This document shows, one piece after another, positions 1 to 7,269 of a DNA stretch of 64,000 bases (positions are counted from its first letter, which is position 1; each line of letters begins with the position of its first letter). The stretch lies in the NCBI RefSeq assembly GCF_003385185.1, contig NZ_PQHZ01000011.1, forward strand, positions 62,001-126,000, read 5' to 3'. This DNA is from Amycolatopsis palatopharyngis (GTDB lineage Bacteria; Actinomycetota; Actinomycetes; Mycobacteriales; Pseudonocardiaceae). Under the pieces are notes generated by a model. The model saw only the letters and a program-made list of their open reading frames with translations, was not told where the DNA came from and ran no database searches. Position numbers and translations under genes: made by a program.

Positions 1-721
1 CGTTGTCCGCCGGGACGTGCAGGCGCAGCTGGGAGGTGGTCACCCCGAGAGCGCCACAGAGCACCGGGACCATCGAGAACGGACCGTGGAAGTTCGACCA
101 GACCGTCACCTCGGGGTGCTGCGGACCGTCGACCCAATTGGCGACGACGTTGTAGCACTCCATCGGCGTGGACGAGTAGCGCGGGAAGTAGAGCTCCGCC
201 TCGACCACCCGGGCCGCGCCGGCGAAGGCCTCGTCCACCTCGCCGAAGGTGAAGGTACGGTCGCTGGCCACGTTGGTGCCACCGCGGTCGTGCAGCAGTG
301 GGGAGTCCGAAGCGGTGGCCTTCAGCGCATCCACCACGACGGGTTCGAGCTCGTACCGGATGTCGACCAGTTCGCCGGCGTCCTCGGCGGTGTAGCGATC
401 AGTGGCGACCACCACGGCGACCGGCTCCCCGACATAGCGGACCTTGTCGGTCCCGGTCGGGTAGTAGTCCATCGGCGCCCGCAGCGAGAGGGGGAACGGC
501 TTGAGTGCCGCCCGGACCTCCTCCGGGCCGATCACCGCGGCCACCCCGGGGTGCTGGCGGGCCCGACTCAGGTCCACGGAGCTGATCTTGGCGTGTGCGT
601 GCGGGCTCCGGACGACGGCGGCGACCAAGGTGCCGGGGATGGGGTCGAGATCGTCGAGGAAGGCGCCCTTGCCGACGACAAGGTTGGCATCCTCGAGTCT
701 GGCCATCGCCTTTGAAGTCAT
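1..721 (-). CDS. Molybdopterin-binding hydroxylase large subunit (CoxL / xanthine dehydrogenase family), partial
   Basis: The reading frame is open from an ATG at 719-721 to the left edge, giving the first 240 residues. The start MTSKAMARLEDANLVVGKG and the later stretches VVRSPHAHAKI, YVGEPVAVVVA and FPRYSSTPMEC are typical of the N-terminal (ald_Xan_dh_C) domain of CO-dehydrogenase, xanthine-dehydrogenase and aldehyde-oxidase large subunits. These bind the molybdenum-cytosine-dinucleotide cofactor together with medium (FAD) and small (2Fe-2S) subunits, which must lie outside the window if present. The catalytic region is not visible, so the substrate cannot be named. The gene is divergent from a PadR regulator 77 bp away, which probably controls it. 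Family assignment is firm; substrate is unknown. Confidence 0.85.
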   Translation of the reverse strand, partial: MTSKAMARLEDANLVVGKGAFLDDLDPIPGTLVAAVVRSPHAHAKISSVDLSRARQHPGVAAVIGPEEVRAALKPFPLSLRAPMDYYPTGTDKVRYVGEPVAVVVATDRYTAEDAGELVDIRYELEPVVVDALKATASDSPLLHDRGGTNVASDRTFTFGEVDEAFAGAARVVEAELYFPRYSSTPMECYNVVANWVDGPQHPEVTVWSNFHGPFSMVPVLCGALGVTTSQLRLHVPADN

Positions 722-747
722 CCCCGCAACTTTCACCTTGTGAGACG

Positions 748-775
748 TACCGTCTGTTTCATACCGTCTTGACGG
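748..775. promoter_or_regulatory. Candidate PadR operator in divergent promoter region
   Basis: The 77-bp gap between the divergent hydroxylase and PadR genes holds two direct copies of TACCGTCT (748-755 and 762-769). The second is part of a perfect palindrome CCGTCTTGACGG (764-775). A dyad this close to both starts, beside an autogenous-type regulator gene, is a likely PadR operator. This is inferred from position and symmetry only. Confidence 0.5.
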
Positions 776-798
776 AAGGGTATGGTTACCATGTGCGC

Positions 799-1341
799 AT
801 GTCAAGGGAACGCCTCACGATCACGTCATTTGTGGTGCTCGGACTGATCGCGTTGCGCGGCCCTTCCACCTCGTACGACCTGAAGCGCGCCTCCGGCCAC
901 TCGATCGGCTACTTCTGGCCGTTCCCGCACGCGCAGCTCTACTCCGAACCGCGCAAACTGGCCGAAGCAGGGCTGCTCACGGTCGAGGAGGAGACGAACG
1001 GACGCCGTCGCCAGACGTTCTCGATCACAGAGGAGGGCCGTGAGGCCCTGGCGGAGTGGCTCAACCAGCCGATCCGCGATCCGATGCAGATCCGCGACGT
1101 CGCGGAGTTGAAGCTCTTTTTCAGCGAGTTGATGGACGCAGACACCGAGCGACGGTTGGCGGCAGACCAGATCGCCCAGCACACCACACGGCTGGCCGAG
1201 TACCGCTCGATCCAGGAGCGGTTCGGCGATCGCGCCGACGTGTCCTCCCGGATGGTCCCCCTCGACCTGGGAATCGCGCTGACCGAGGCGGCGCTGGCCT
1301 TCTGGGTGGACCTAGCCGAACGGCTCGACGCCGAGGACTGA
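799..1341 (+). CDS. PadR family transcriptional regulator
   Basis: The protein has 180 residues. An N-terminal winged helix-turn-helix (about residues 8-80, with SYDLKRASGHSIGYFWPF and QLYSEPRKLAEAGLLTVEEE) is followed by a helical Vir-type C-terminal dimerisation domain (about 90-175). The ATG at 799 gives the family's usual start (MSRERLTITSFVVLGLI); the longer open frame upstream runs through the divergent promoter and is not expected to be translated. PadR proteins typically repress a neighbouring gene until a phenolic or similar ligand binds. Here the divergent molybdopterin hydroxylase is the obvious target. Confidence 0.9.
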   Translation: MSRERLTITSFVVLGLIALRGPSTSYDLKRASGHSIGYFWPFPHAQLYSEPRKLAEAGLLTVEEETNGRRRQTFSITEEGREALAEWLNQPIRDPMQIRDVAELKLFFSELMDADTERRLAADQIAQHTTRLAEYRSIQERFGDRADVSSRMVPLDLGIALTEAALAFWVDLAERLDAED

Positions 1342-1700
1342 TCCGTCAGTTCCAGCCGGATTGCGGTGGCGCCTGGGGTGGCGGCGCTTGGGGCGGCAGG
1401 CCCGGTTGCGGCGGCCTGGTTGCCTGAAGCTAGCGGTCCGGTGCCACGCCGGCGGGGTGAGGCGGCAGTGCGCGGAGAGAGGTCGTGAAGCAAGGCGCGT
1501 CCGCAGCCAGCCAGGACTGTTCCTGGCCGTGTTGGCCGTTACTGTTTGTGACTGATTTACGAAGAATGAGCCGTTCCGAGTAACGGTTCGCGACGCTGTG
1601 TGATCTTGGGACGCGCCGGAGGCGGTGCAGGGTGTGAGCGTGGGACCCCTGTTACGAATTGGTCTTCTCACAGATCAACTTCACAGAGGTCCCCGCGTCG
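1342..1700. other. Intergenic, no recognisable gene
   Basis: About 360 bp follow the PadR gene. The first 80 bases are unusually G-rich and repetitive (GGTGGCGCCTGGGGTGGCGG-like). The rest leads into the decayed transposase below and may include its left end. I see no supported reading frame or RNA gene. Confidence 0.4.
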
Positions 1701-2015
1701 ATGAGTGTCACATACACGGCTGTCCTGGAGGTATCCGAGGACAACGTCGTGTTTCTGTCTGCGCTGCTGTGCGGCGAGCGTCAGCGGCGAGGTACCCGCA
1801 AGGGCACCCGCGCACACTGAGCACCGACAAGCAGGCCGTGCTGGTGCTGCGCTGGTACCTCGATGACACCCGGATGTCAGCACTGGCAAGAGACAACGGC
1901 ATCGCGCTGTCCACTGCCTATGAGTACCGCGACGAGGGCATCGCGGTACTCGCGGCACACCGACCGTCGCTACAGGAGGCGCTGCTGGCAGCCAACCCCC
2001 AGTCGCAACCGGGGG
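1701..2015 (+). pseudogene. IS5-type transposase N-terminal remnant, frameshifted
   Basis: An ATG at 1701 opens MSVTYTAVLEVSEDNVVFLS and continues through RRGTRKGTRA to a stop at about 1818-1820. The homology then resumes in another frame with LSTDKQAVLVLRWYLDDTRM and ARDNGIALSTAYEYRDEGI. Together they form the helix-turn-helix N-terminus of actinobacterial IS5-group transposases. A two-base insertion (CACA in place of CA) at about 1815-1818 breaks the frame, and everything after about residue 105, including the DDE domain, is missing. A GC-rich dyad (AACCCCC at 1994-2000, GGGGGTT at 2011-2017) lies at the truncation point. Confidence 0.7.
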
Positions 2016-2017
2016 TT
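1994..2017. terminator. GC-rich hairpin downstream of metallophosphoesterase
   Basis: AACCCCC (1994-2000) and GGGGGTT (2011-2017) form a perfect 7-bp stem with a 10-base loop. It lies about 90 bp downstream of the minus-strand metallophosphoesterase stop. No U-tract follows, so the terminator role is only possible; it could instead be debris of the neighbouring insertion sequence. Confidence 0.25.
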
Positions 2018-2105
2018 CACGCATCACAACGCATGCGAGTTCGGCCGAACGGTGCTGCGGAGGTGAGTGGTCTGAGGGGAGTCAGAGGGATAACGCCGTT
2101 CAGCG

Positions 2106-3029
2106 TTACTTGTCGTTGTGCGCCACCTGCAGCGTGCGGTCGGGCTCGCGGCCGTATCTGTCGATTTCCAATCGATTGGGATACACACGCAAGACCGAGT
2201 AGGCGTTCGTGTCCGGTGTTTCCACCATGCCTTGAAAGGTCACGTAGTGGATTCCGTTGCGCTCGGCGTGGTAATTGCCTGCGTGGTTGTGCCCGTTGAA
2301 GTACGCCACGACGTTGTCGTGCGCCTCCAGGGTCTGGATGATCGCATCATCGTTCCATGCGTTGTGGACGTTGAGCGGCTCGACGGGCATGTGGCCGAGC
2401 ACGACTACCTTCTCGCCCTTGGTCGCGGAGTCGTCGAGCACTCCCTGCAGCCAGGTCATCTGTTCTTCGCTCACGCCGCCGTTCCAAGCTTGGGCGTTGA
2501 TGTCGCCGGCCCACTTGAGTACCTCGAGTGCGTTCTCGCCCTGCTTGTCCTTCGCGGAGCCGTCGGGATTGGCGTAGGTGCTGATGTCGTTGGTGTCGAT
2601 GACGATAAATCGCCACCCATCGCGGCTGAAGTCGTAGTACTGGTTCGGCATGTCGAGGATGTCCACCACTTCGTCGGTTGGGACGGGAAAGTCGTGGTTG
2701 CCGAGAACGTTGTGGCGCGGCGCTTCAACCTGCTCCCAGGCGGGAAGGATCTCGTCGAAGCTTTTCTTGTACCGGTCGATGATGTCGCCGACCTGGACGG
2801 CGAAATCGACGTCCTCCTGGTTGAACGTCTCGGCGGCCTCGGCGAGCTTCGCCGGTGATTCGCGGTAGTGGCGTGTTCCCTTCGGATCACAGTCGCAGTA
2901 CTGTGCGTCAGCTACCAGCCCGAATTCGAACAGTGTCTTGTGCTCGCTCTCGGCTGAGGCTAGCGGCGTCGCGGCCACGGCCGCGGCGGCCACCCCGATC
3001 GCCGCGACACGGTTGCGTGTAAGGCGCAT
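2106..3029 (-). CDS. Secreted metallophosphoesterase, ADP-ribose/CDP-alcohol diphosphatase-like
   Basis: The protein has 307 residues. An N-terminal signal peptide (MRLTRNR, then an Ala-rich hydrophobic core, ending near ASA at 24-26) is followed by one calcineurin-like phosphoesterase domain. Its metal motifs are all present: D41-A-Q43, GDIID (81-85), GNHD (110-113), then GHMP and GHNHAG near the C-terminus. DAQ in place of DxH and the spacing resemble Mn-dependent ADP-ribose/CDP-alcohol diphosphatases. The start is set by AAGGAG seven bases before the ATG. The same frame is open upstream into a PhoX remnant, but the ribosome site and signal peptide support the internal start. The substrate is uncertain. 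Confidence 0.85.
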   Translation of the reverse strand: MRLTRNRVAAIGVAAAAVAATPLASAESEHKTLFEFGLVADAQYCDCDPKGTRHYRESPAKLAEAAETFNQEDVDFAVQVGDIIDRYKKSFDEILPAWEQVEAPRHNVLGNHDFPVPTDEVVDILDMPNQYYDFSRDGWRFIVIDTNDISTYANPDGSAKDKQGENALEVLKWAGDINAQAWNGGVSEEQMTWLQGVLDDSATKGEKVVVLGHMPVEPLNVHNAWNDDAIIQTLEAHDNVVAYFNGHNHAGNYHAERNGIHYVTFQGMVETPDTNAYSVLRVYPNRLEIDRYGREPDRTLQVAHNDK

Positions 3030-3102
3030 TGCTTCTCCTTGAAAGTAGAGGTCGGTGGCTGAGCGACCGGGGCAGCCCAGGCTGGGCTTGCTTGGTGGAC
3101 GC

Positions 3103-3430
3103 TCAGAGGGCTCCGTCTTCCCAGGGCCCCAGATGGCGATGGTGCGGCCGAGGTTGCCCGGTCCGGGCTTGCTCGTGTCGCCCTGGATGTTCACGAAGAG
3201 CGTCTCGCCGTCCGGACTGAACGTGGCGCCGGCCCACTCGCGCTCGTTGAACACATTGAGCGCGAAATCGAACACCTGGCCCTGCTGGGTGAGACCGCGC
3301 AGGTACTGCTCGTCGTCGCCGTCTTCGCACAGCACGATCCCGCCACGAGGGGAGACCGTGATGTTGTCCGGGTAATCCAACTCGGCGGCACCCGGGGACT
3401 CGTAGAGCAGAACCAGCTGACCTGATTCGC
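3103..3430 (-). pseudogene. PhoX-type alkaline phosphatase C-terminal remnant
   Basis: The minus strand reads SGQLVLLYESPGAAELDYPD, then NITVSPRGGIVLCEDG, then WAGATFSPDGETLFVNIQGD and GRTIAIWGP. This is the C-terminal part of DUF839/PhoX phosphatases. Before the expected end the frame shifts: restoring one C in the GGCCCTGGG run would give GPWEDGAL followed by the TGA at 3103-3105, a natural PhoX ending. Nothing N-terminal remains beyond about 3430. Because of the deletion the fragment now reads in frame into the downstream metallophosphoesterase. It is a relic, possibly once the first gene of a phosphate-scavenging pair. Confidence 0.75.
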
Positions 3431-3919
3431 CCCTTCGCGATCACAAAGCCTCGCTGTCCAAAAACGACGCCCAACAGTGGACAGCGTAAACAGGCGTATT
3501 CATGCTCCTTCCCGTGATCACTGTTACGGACCACACCACAGCCTCACACGAGGCATCAGCGCCCCTGCCCGGCTCAGGTACGACAACTCCGCCTTCGGTC
3601 AAGGTGCAACTGCTCCAGGTCGCAGACGACGTCCCCGGTAAGCACGGTGCCAAGGGTGATTGATGGACCCAGCCCTCGCGGTGAGCCCGAACAGCAGCCA
3701 CGATGCGCGGTGCTGGTGCCTGCAGCGGCACCAGCACCGTAGGACTGTGCCTGACCGATCCGGTCGGCCGGACCGTCCAACCGCGCGAGGACAACGATCA
3801 CCACGCTGCTGGTCCGCGCGATGGCCGATGACTATCTCCGGCCGTTGAACGCCGGCTAGCCGCGGACGAGACACTCGTTCGAACGGTCCACCCCCGTGGA
3901 CGCTGCTCGGCTGGACCGT
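3431..3919. other. Intergenic, no recognisable gene
   Basis: About 490 bp lie between the PhoX remnant and the end of the glycosidase gene. A short plus-strand frame begins with GTG at 3515 (VITVTDHTTASHEASAP, about 49 codons), but it has no convincing ribosome site or family resemblance. A second ends near LLVRAMADDYLRPLNAG at about 3858. The region is probably decayed sequence. Confidence 0.4.
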
Positions 3920-5227
3920 TCAGCCGCGTGGACGCCGCGCGGCATCCATGTAGACGAGGGCGTCCCCGACCGCCCGCTCGCCGCTGGAGTCGCTCGGCCG
4001 GTTCACCAGCCTGCCGTCGATCGACATGGTGGTGGAGCCTCCACGGTCGAGATTGACCGCATCGTGCATGCCGAGCGCGTCGGCGACGGCGGCGGTCTCT
4101 TGCATCGTCGTGCCGACGCTGGTGCTGCGGCGACCGTCGATCGTGGCGAGCACGATCCGGCGGTCCTTGGTCGTCCCCGCGATGGTGCGGGGGTTACGGT
4201 CGAAGAAGCTCCCCGTGCCATCGGGGACCACGACCTGCCCGTCCGCGGTAAGCCGGTAGCGGCCGTTCACCCCGAACAGTCCCGGACGCACGGCCAACTG
4301 CTCGCCGTCCTCGTCGGTCAGCGTCGATGTCCGGTTGACGCAACCCTCCCCCGCCACGTCCAGCAGGGACCCCGCGTCCCGTCCCGTGGCCTGCAGCGAC
4401 GTCTGGTCGGGTGACAGGGACGCACCCCGCGTCGTCGCCGCGCGCACGACACAGCCGTGGCTGTCGAGGACCACCTCCACCCCCGCCCCCGACGGGGTCG
4501 CTGCCGCGAACTGCGGGGTGAACTGGACCACGTCACCGGGCAGGTCACACCGCGTCTGATCGACGAGCGTGGCGCAGCCAGCCGGCACCGTCGGCGGATG
4601 GTTAAGGAACTCCAACGGGAGCACCTGCCCGCGCTGCCGGTTCCGCACGCTGCCGGACCATTCCAGCCGACCGAGCAGGACCCTGTTGCTGTGGGAGTCC
4701 ACGACCATGTCGACCTCATGGGGAGCAGTCGCTGGCTCACTGAGCAGCTCTCCGGAGAAGATGCCCAGGCCCACCGGATCACCCGGGTACTGACGGTTCG
4801 CGGTAAAGGTGAAGAACGACGCGTTGACTCCGGCCAGCGCGCCCGACAGGCGGACGAGGTCAGTGGTGCGCTCGACGTGCGCCAGGTCGGGCCCGTACGT
4901 CGCCTTCAGGTGTCCGTGCGCCTTGTCGGGGTCGATGGCGAGCACGTTCACCACCCAAGGGCCCCGCGTGGTGGTGTTGATCTGATCGGGAGACGCGGGC
5001 TCGGTGCCCCGGATGATGCGGGTCAGCGTGACGCCGTCGGCGAGGGTTTGACTGGTTCGCCGTTCGACGAGGTCAGGATCGCCCAACGGTAATGTGTCGC
5101 CCTCGGCCGCGGCTCCTCTGTCCGGGACGAGAACGAGGGCAACGGCGGTCAGCACGACCACCACGACGGCCAGAGCACGGGACACGGGAAACTTGCGGCT
5201 GGGGATGAGGATCATGGCTGCGACCAT
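3920..5227 (-). CDS. Secreted phosphodiester glycosidase family protein (NAGPA domain)
   Basis: The protein has about 435 residues. A short basic N-terminus is followed by a strong hydrophobic segment (RALAVVVVVLTAVALVLV) and Ala-rich cleavage region, so it is exported. The C-terminal half carries the phosphodiester glycosidase (DUF2233/NAGPA) signature: VNASFF, GIFSGELLSEP, then NLDRGGSTTMSIDGRLVNRP near the end. NAGPA-type domains cleave sugar-phosphodiester bonds; bacterial members are thought to act on cell-surface glycoconjugates. Two nearby ATGs (5227 and 5215) are possible starts and neither has a strong ribosome site. A much longer open frame upstream is a metallophosphoesterase relic, not part of this gene. 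Confidence 0.8.
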   Translation of the reverse strand: MVAAMILIPSRKFPVSRALAVVVVVLTAVALVLVPDRGAAAEGDTLPLGDPDLVERRTSQTLADGVTLTRIIRGTEPASPDQINTTTRGPWVVNVLAIDPDKAHGHLKATYGPDLAHVERTTDLVRLSGALAGVNASFFTFTANRQYPGDPVGLGIFSGELLSEPATAPHEVDMVVDSHSNRVLLGRLEWSGSVRNRQRGQVLPLEFLNHPPTVPAGCATLVDQTRCDLPGDVVQFTPQFAAATPSGAGVEVVLDSHGCVVRAATTRGASLSPDQTSLQATGRDAGSLLDVAGEGCVNRTSTLTDEDGEQLAVRPGLFGVNGRYRLTADGQVVVPDGTGSFFDRNPRTIAGTTKDRRIVLATIDGRRSTSVGTTMQETAAVADALGMHDAVNLDRGGSTTMSIDGRLVNRPSDSSGERAVGDALVYMDAARRPRG

Positions 5228-5269
5228 GCCACCAGTTGACGAAAGGGACCCCGCATCACCACTGACATT

Positions 5270-5583
5270 CCCGTGAAGTGTTGGTTCATCTTCGTCATCG
5301 GCACCCACCGCGGATCCTGCCGCTGGAGCAGTACCACGTGGGAAGTCGTGGTTAGCCAGAAGGCGACATCGCCGTGGTGGAAGGTCTCGGCGGCCTCGGC
5401 GAACTTCGCTGGGGACCGGCGGGAGTGTCGCTGCCCTTCGGGTCCCAATCGCAGTAGTGTCCGCTACCAGCTCGGACTCGAACAGTGCTTCCCCTTCGCT
5501 CTGAGCTGAAGCAGCGGTGCGCGACCGTCGCCCGTCGTGCCGCATGCCGCTCCAATGCCGCCGGACGGTTCCGGATAATGCGC
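5270..5583 (-). pseudogene. Degraded second copy of the metallophosphoesterase
   Basis: Pieces of a close paralogue of the 2106-3029 gene can be read in three frames: an RNRPAAL-type signal start, ASAQSEGEALFESELVAD (compare ASAESEHKTLFEFGLVAD), DWDPKGS, RSPAKFAEAAETFHHGDVAF (compare ESPAKLAEAAETFNQEDVDF) and finally ANHDFPRGT. About 55 residues between the DVAF and NHDF motifs are deleted, and the second half of the enzyme is absent. Several indels separate the pieces. The fragment has the same strand and lies about 2.3 kb upstream of the intact copy. Confidence 0.75.
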
Positions 5584-5768
5584 TTAGTGGCTGCTCGCGG
5601 AGCGAAATCGTGGCGAATTGAATCACGTGGCATGGCAAGGGCTCCCGGGCCGGAAACGACGCGGAATCCGAGCGGGCTCAAGTGTTTCTGCTACGTGTTG
5701 AGCGATGGTCGCTTGCACGCGGGCGAGGTCAGCCAGTCCGGTGCTGCCGATGTGACGGCGAACACTCG

Positions 5769-6245
5769 TCAGTCGAAGTAGACCTGGTCGGGTTCGGACA
5801 CCGCGTGGACGAGCCGCTGGCGCATGGCCGGGTGCATGCTCAGGTGCTCGGTCCCCGCCGGGTCGAACCAGGCCGCCGCCGTGGTTTCCTGCTGATCGGG
5901 TCGGACGTCGCCACTGTCGTGGATGGTGGCATGGAAGCAGACAGCGAACTGTTGATGCACCTGCCCATCGGGCTCGGCCAGCACATGAGTCGGATCGCTG
6001 TAGACACCGGACACCGCCGTGACGTCGACGCCAATGCCGGCTTCTTCAGCGACCTCGCGGGTAACCGCCGTCGTTGCGGACTCTCCGATGTCGACCCGGC
6101 CTCCCGGCAGCTCCCAGTTCCCGTCATCGGCGCGGCGCACCAGCAGCACCCGCCCCGCACCGTCGCGGACCACGGCGAACGCCACCGGCAGCAAATCATG
6201 GGCCCCGGGTGCGGCCGAGTCCTGGTAGTACTCCACTCGGGCCAT
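5769..6245 (-). CDS. NUDIX hydrolase
   Basis: The protein has 158 residues. The Nudix box is complete: GGRVDIGESATTAVTREVAEEAGI (G-x5-E-x7-RE-V-x-EE-x-G, about residues 41-64). NUDIX enzymes hydrolyse nucleoside diphosphates linked to another moiety; the substrate cannot be read from sequence. The ATG at 6245 gives MARVEYYQD, the usual beginning of the actinobacterial homologues. A GTG at 6284 would add 13 residues. No operon partner is evident: the next minus-strand gene (WhiB) starts upstream on the same strand about 84 bp away. Confidence 0.85.
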   Translation of the reverse strand: MARVEYYQDSAAPGAHDLLPVAFAVVRDGAGRVLLVRRADDGNWELPGGRVDIGESATTAVTREVAEEAGIGVDVTAVSGVYSDPTHVLAEPDGQVHQQFAVCFHATIHDSGDVRPDQQETTAAAWFDPAGTEHLSMHPAMRQRLVHAVSEPDQVYFD

Positions 6246-6328
6246 GTACGGAAACCTAGCCGAGTCGCGTACCTGCCGGTCCACCCCCGATCGATGAACA
6301 CCCCGTGAACGTCAACCAGCCCTTGGCA

Positions 6329-6673
6329 TCAGTAAGCGGCAGGCCTGGCCGGACGAGCGGCGAACGTGTCCGAATCGGCGTGCTCCCGGCGGGCTGCCTC
6401 CAGCAGCGTCCGCCAGTTGTGCACCTCCGGGCGCCGACGCAGAAGAGCCCGCCGCTCCCGTTCCGTCATGCCACCCCACACGCCAAACTCGATCTTCCTG
6501 TTGAGAGCCTCAGCCAGGCATTCGGTGCGCACCCGGCATCCCACGCACATCAGGCGTGCCGCACGCTGCTCGGACCCCCGGACAAACAACTGCTCGGAAT
6601 CTTCGTCGCGGCACGCCGCCTGAGCCCGCCAGTTGTCCTGTTCGACCATCTCCCACTCCTCTAGCGCAGGCAT
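6329..6673 (-). CDS. WhiB family redox-sensing transcriptional regulator (WhiB4-like)
   Basis: The protein has 114 residues. The four cluster-binding cysteines are present (AACRD, then CVGC, then RTEC), followed by the WhiB signature FGVWGGMTERERRALLRR. The stretch ELFVRGSEQRAARL-like and NRKIEFGVWGG most resembles the WhiB4 group. WhiB proteins hold a 4Fe-4S cluster that senses oxygen, NO or redox state and bind the sigma factor or DNA. The ATG at 6673 has GAGG eight bases upstream. The internal ATG at 6649 (MVEQDNWRAQ) has an even better AGGAG, so it could be the true start. Confidence 0.92.
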   Translation of the reverse strand: MPALEEWEMVEQDNWRAQAACRDEDSEQLFVRGSEQRAARLMCVGCRVRTECLAEALNRKIEFGVWGGMTERERRALLRRRPEVHNWRTLLEAARREHADSDTFAARPARPAAY

Positions 6674-6777
6674 CGTGCTCGCCTCAGCCTGGACCCCGAG
6701 CGCGCCTTGGCCACCCAGCGGGATCCGGCTCGAATTGCTCACCGGTTCGCTGAGCGGAATTTGACGACACCGGCGAC

Positions 6778-6930
6778 ATGGGCGGCATGCCGTTCGCGGT
6801 ACTCGCGGTGGCCGCGCAGCCGGACCGCAATCACATCCGGGAGAAGGCCCTCGAAGGCCAGGCGGCCGCCGCCACGAAGCGGTAACCACGGTGGCCGCTC
6901 CGAGGTCAAGGTGTTCGACGACTATCCGGC
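6778..6930 (+). pseudogene. Serine recombinase (resolvase/invertase) C-terminal remnant
   Basis: The plus strand reads VLAVAAQPDRNHIREKALEG and QAAAATKR, then stops at 6883-6885. In the next frame it continues GNHGGRSEVKVFDD. In intact actinobacterial resolvases these run together as IREKTLEGQxAAAARGNHGGRPKV, the end of the catalytic domain and start of the DNA-binding helix-turn-helix. A one-base shift breaks the fragment, and both ends are missing. It marks a lost mobile element next to the KdgT operon. Confidence 0.7.
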
Positions 6931-7200
6931 CGACACGTCCGTGTTCGGGCAATGCTCCAAGGAGACCTGCGTGACAGCCGTCTCGACACGCAGGACAGCG
7001 GCGAGGGACCACCGGAGAGCATGACGGTCGCCGACGCCATCACCGAGCCGGCGTCGGTTGCCGCTCTCCACCAGCCCGCGCTTGACGAGCCGGTGGTCAC
7101 CCGACGAGACCACCAACCTAGGCACGCGGTGCCGGTCACCACCCAGGGTGGCTCGGAAGCTCCGAACCCAAGGGTTTCCTTGTTCCGGCACATGTGACAT

Positions 7201-7227
7201 CTTGTCCGTACAACATGTACGAACAAG
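7201..7227. promoter_or_regulatory. 27-bp palindromic operator upstream of kdgT operon
   Basis: CTTGTCCGTACA (7201-7212) and TGTACGAACAAG (7216-7227) are inverted repeats matching at 11 of 12 positions around a 3-bp centre. The site is 43 bp before the kdgT start. It is the most likely target of the GntR/UTRA regulator encoded by the last gene of the operon (10591-11454), although that link is inferred. Confidence 0.65.
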
Positions 7228-7230
7228 CGT

Positions 7231-7246
7231 CACGGCACATGCCGTG
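7231..7246 (+). promoter_or_regulatory. Perfect small dyad in the kdgT leader
   Basis: CACGGCA (7231-7237) and TGCCGTG (7240-7246) form a perfect 7-bp dyad with a 2-base centre, just after the 27-bp operator and 11 bp before the AAGGAGG ribosome site (7258-7264). It could be a second regulator half-site pair or a leader hairpin; the loop is too small for a good RNA stem without opening a pair. Confidence 0.35.
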
Positions 7247-7269
7247 CTGATGCCGACAAGGAGGCCGGC

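Noticed and set aside
2091-2108. TAACGC-CGTTCA-GCGTTA dyad at the metallophosphoesterase stop
   Set aside because: The stem is only 6 bp, overlaps the stop codon and has no T-tract, so it is too weak to call a terminator.
3515-3664. Small plus-strand frame starting VITVTDHTT
   Set aside because: There is no convincing ribosome site, no homology I recognise and no operon partner, so it was kept only as a remark in the intergenic entry.
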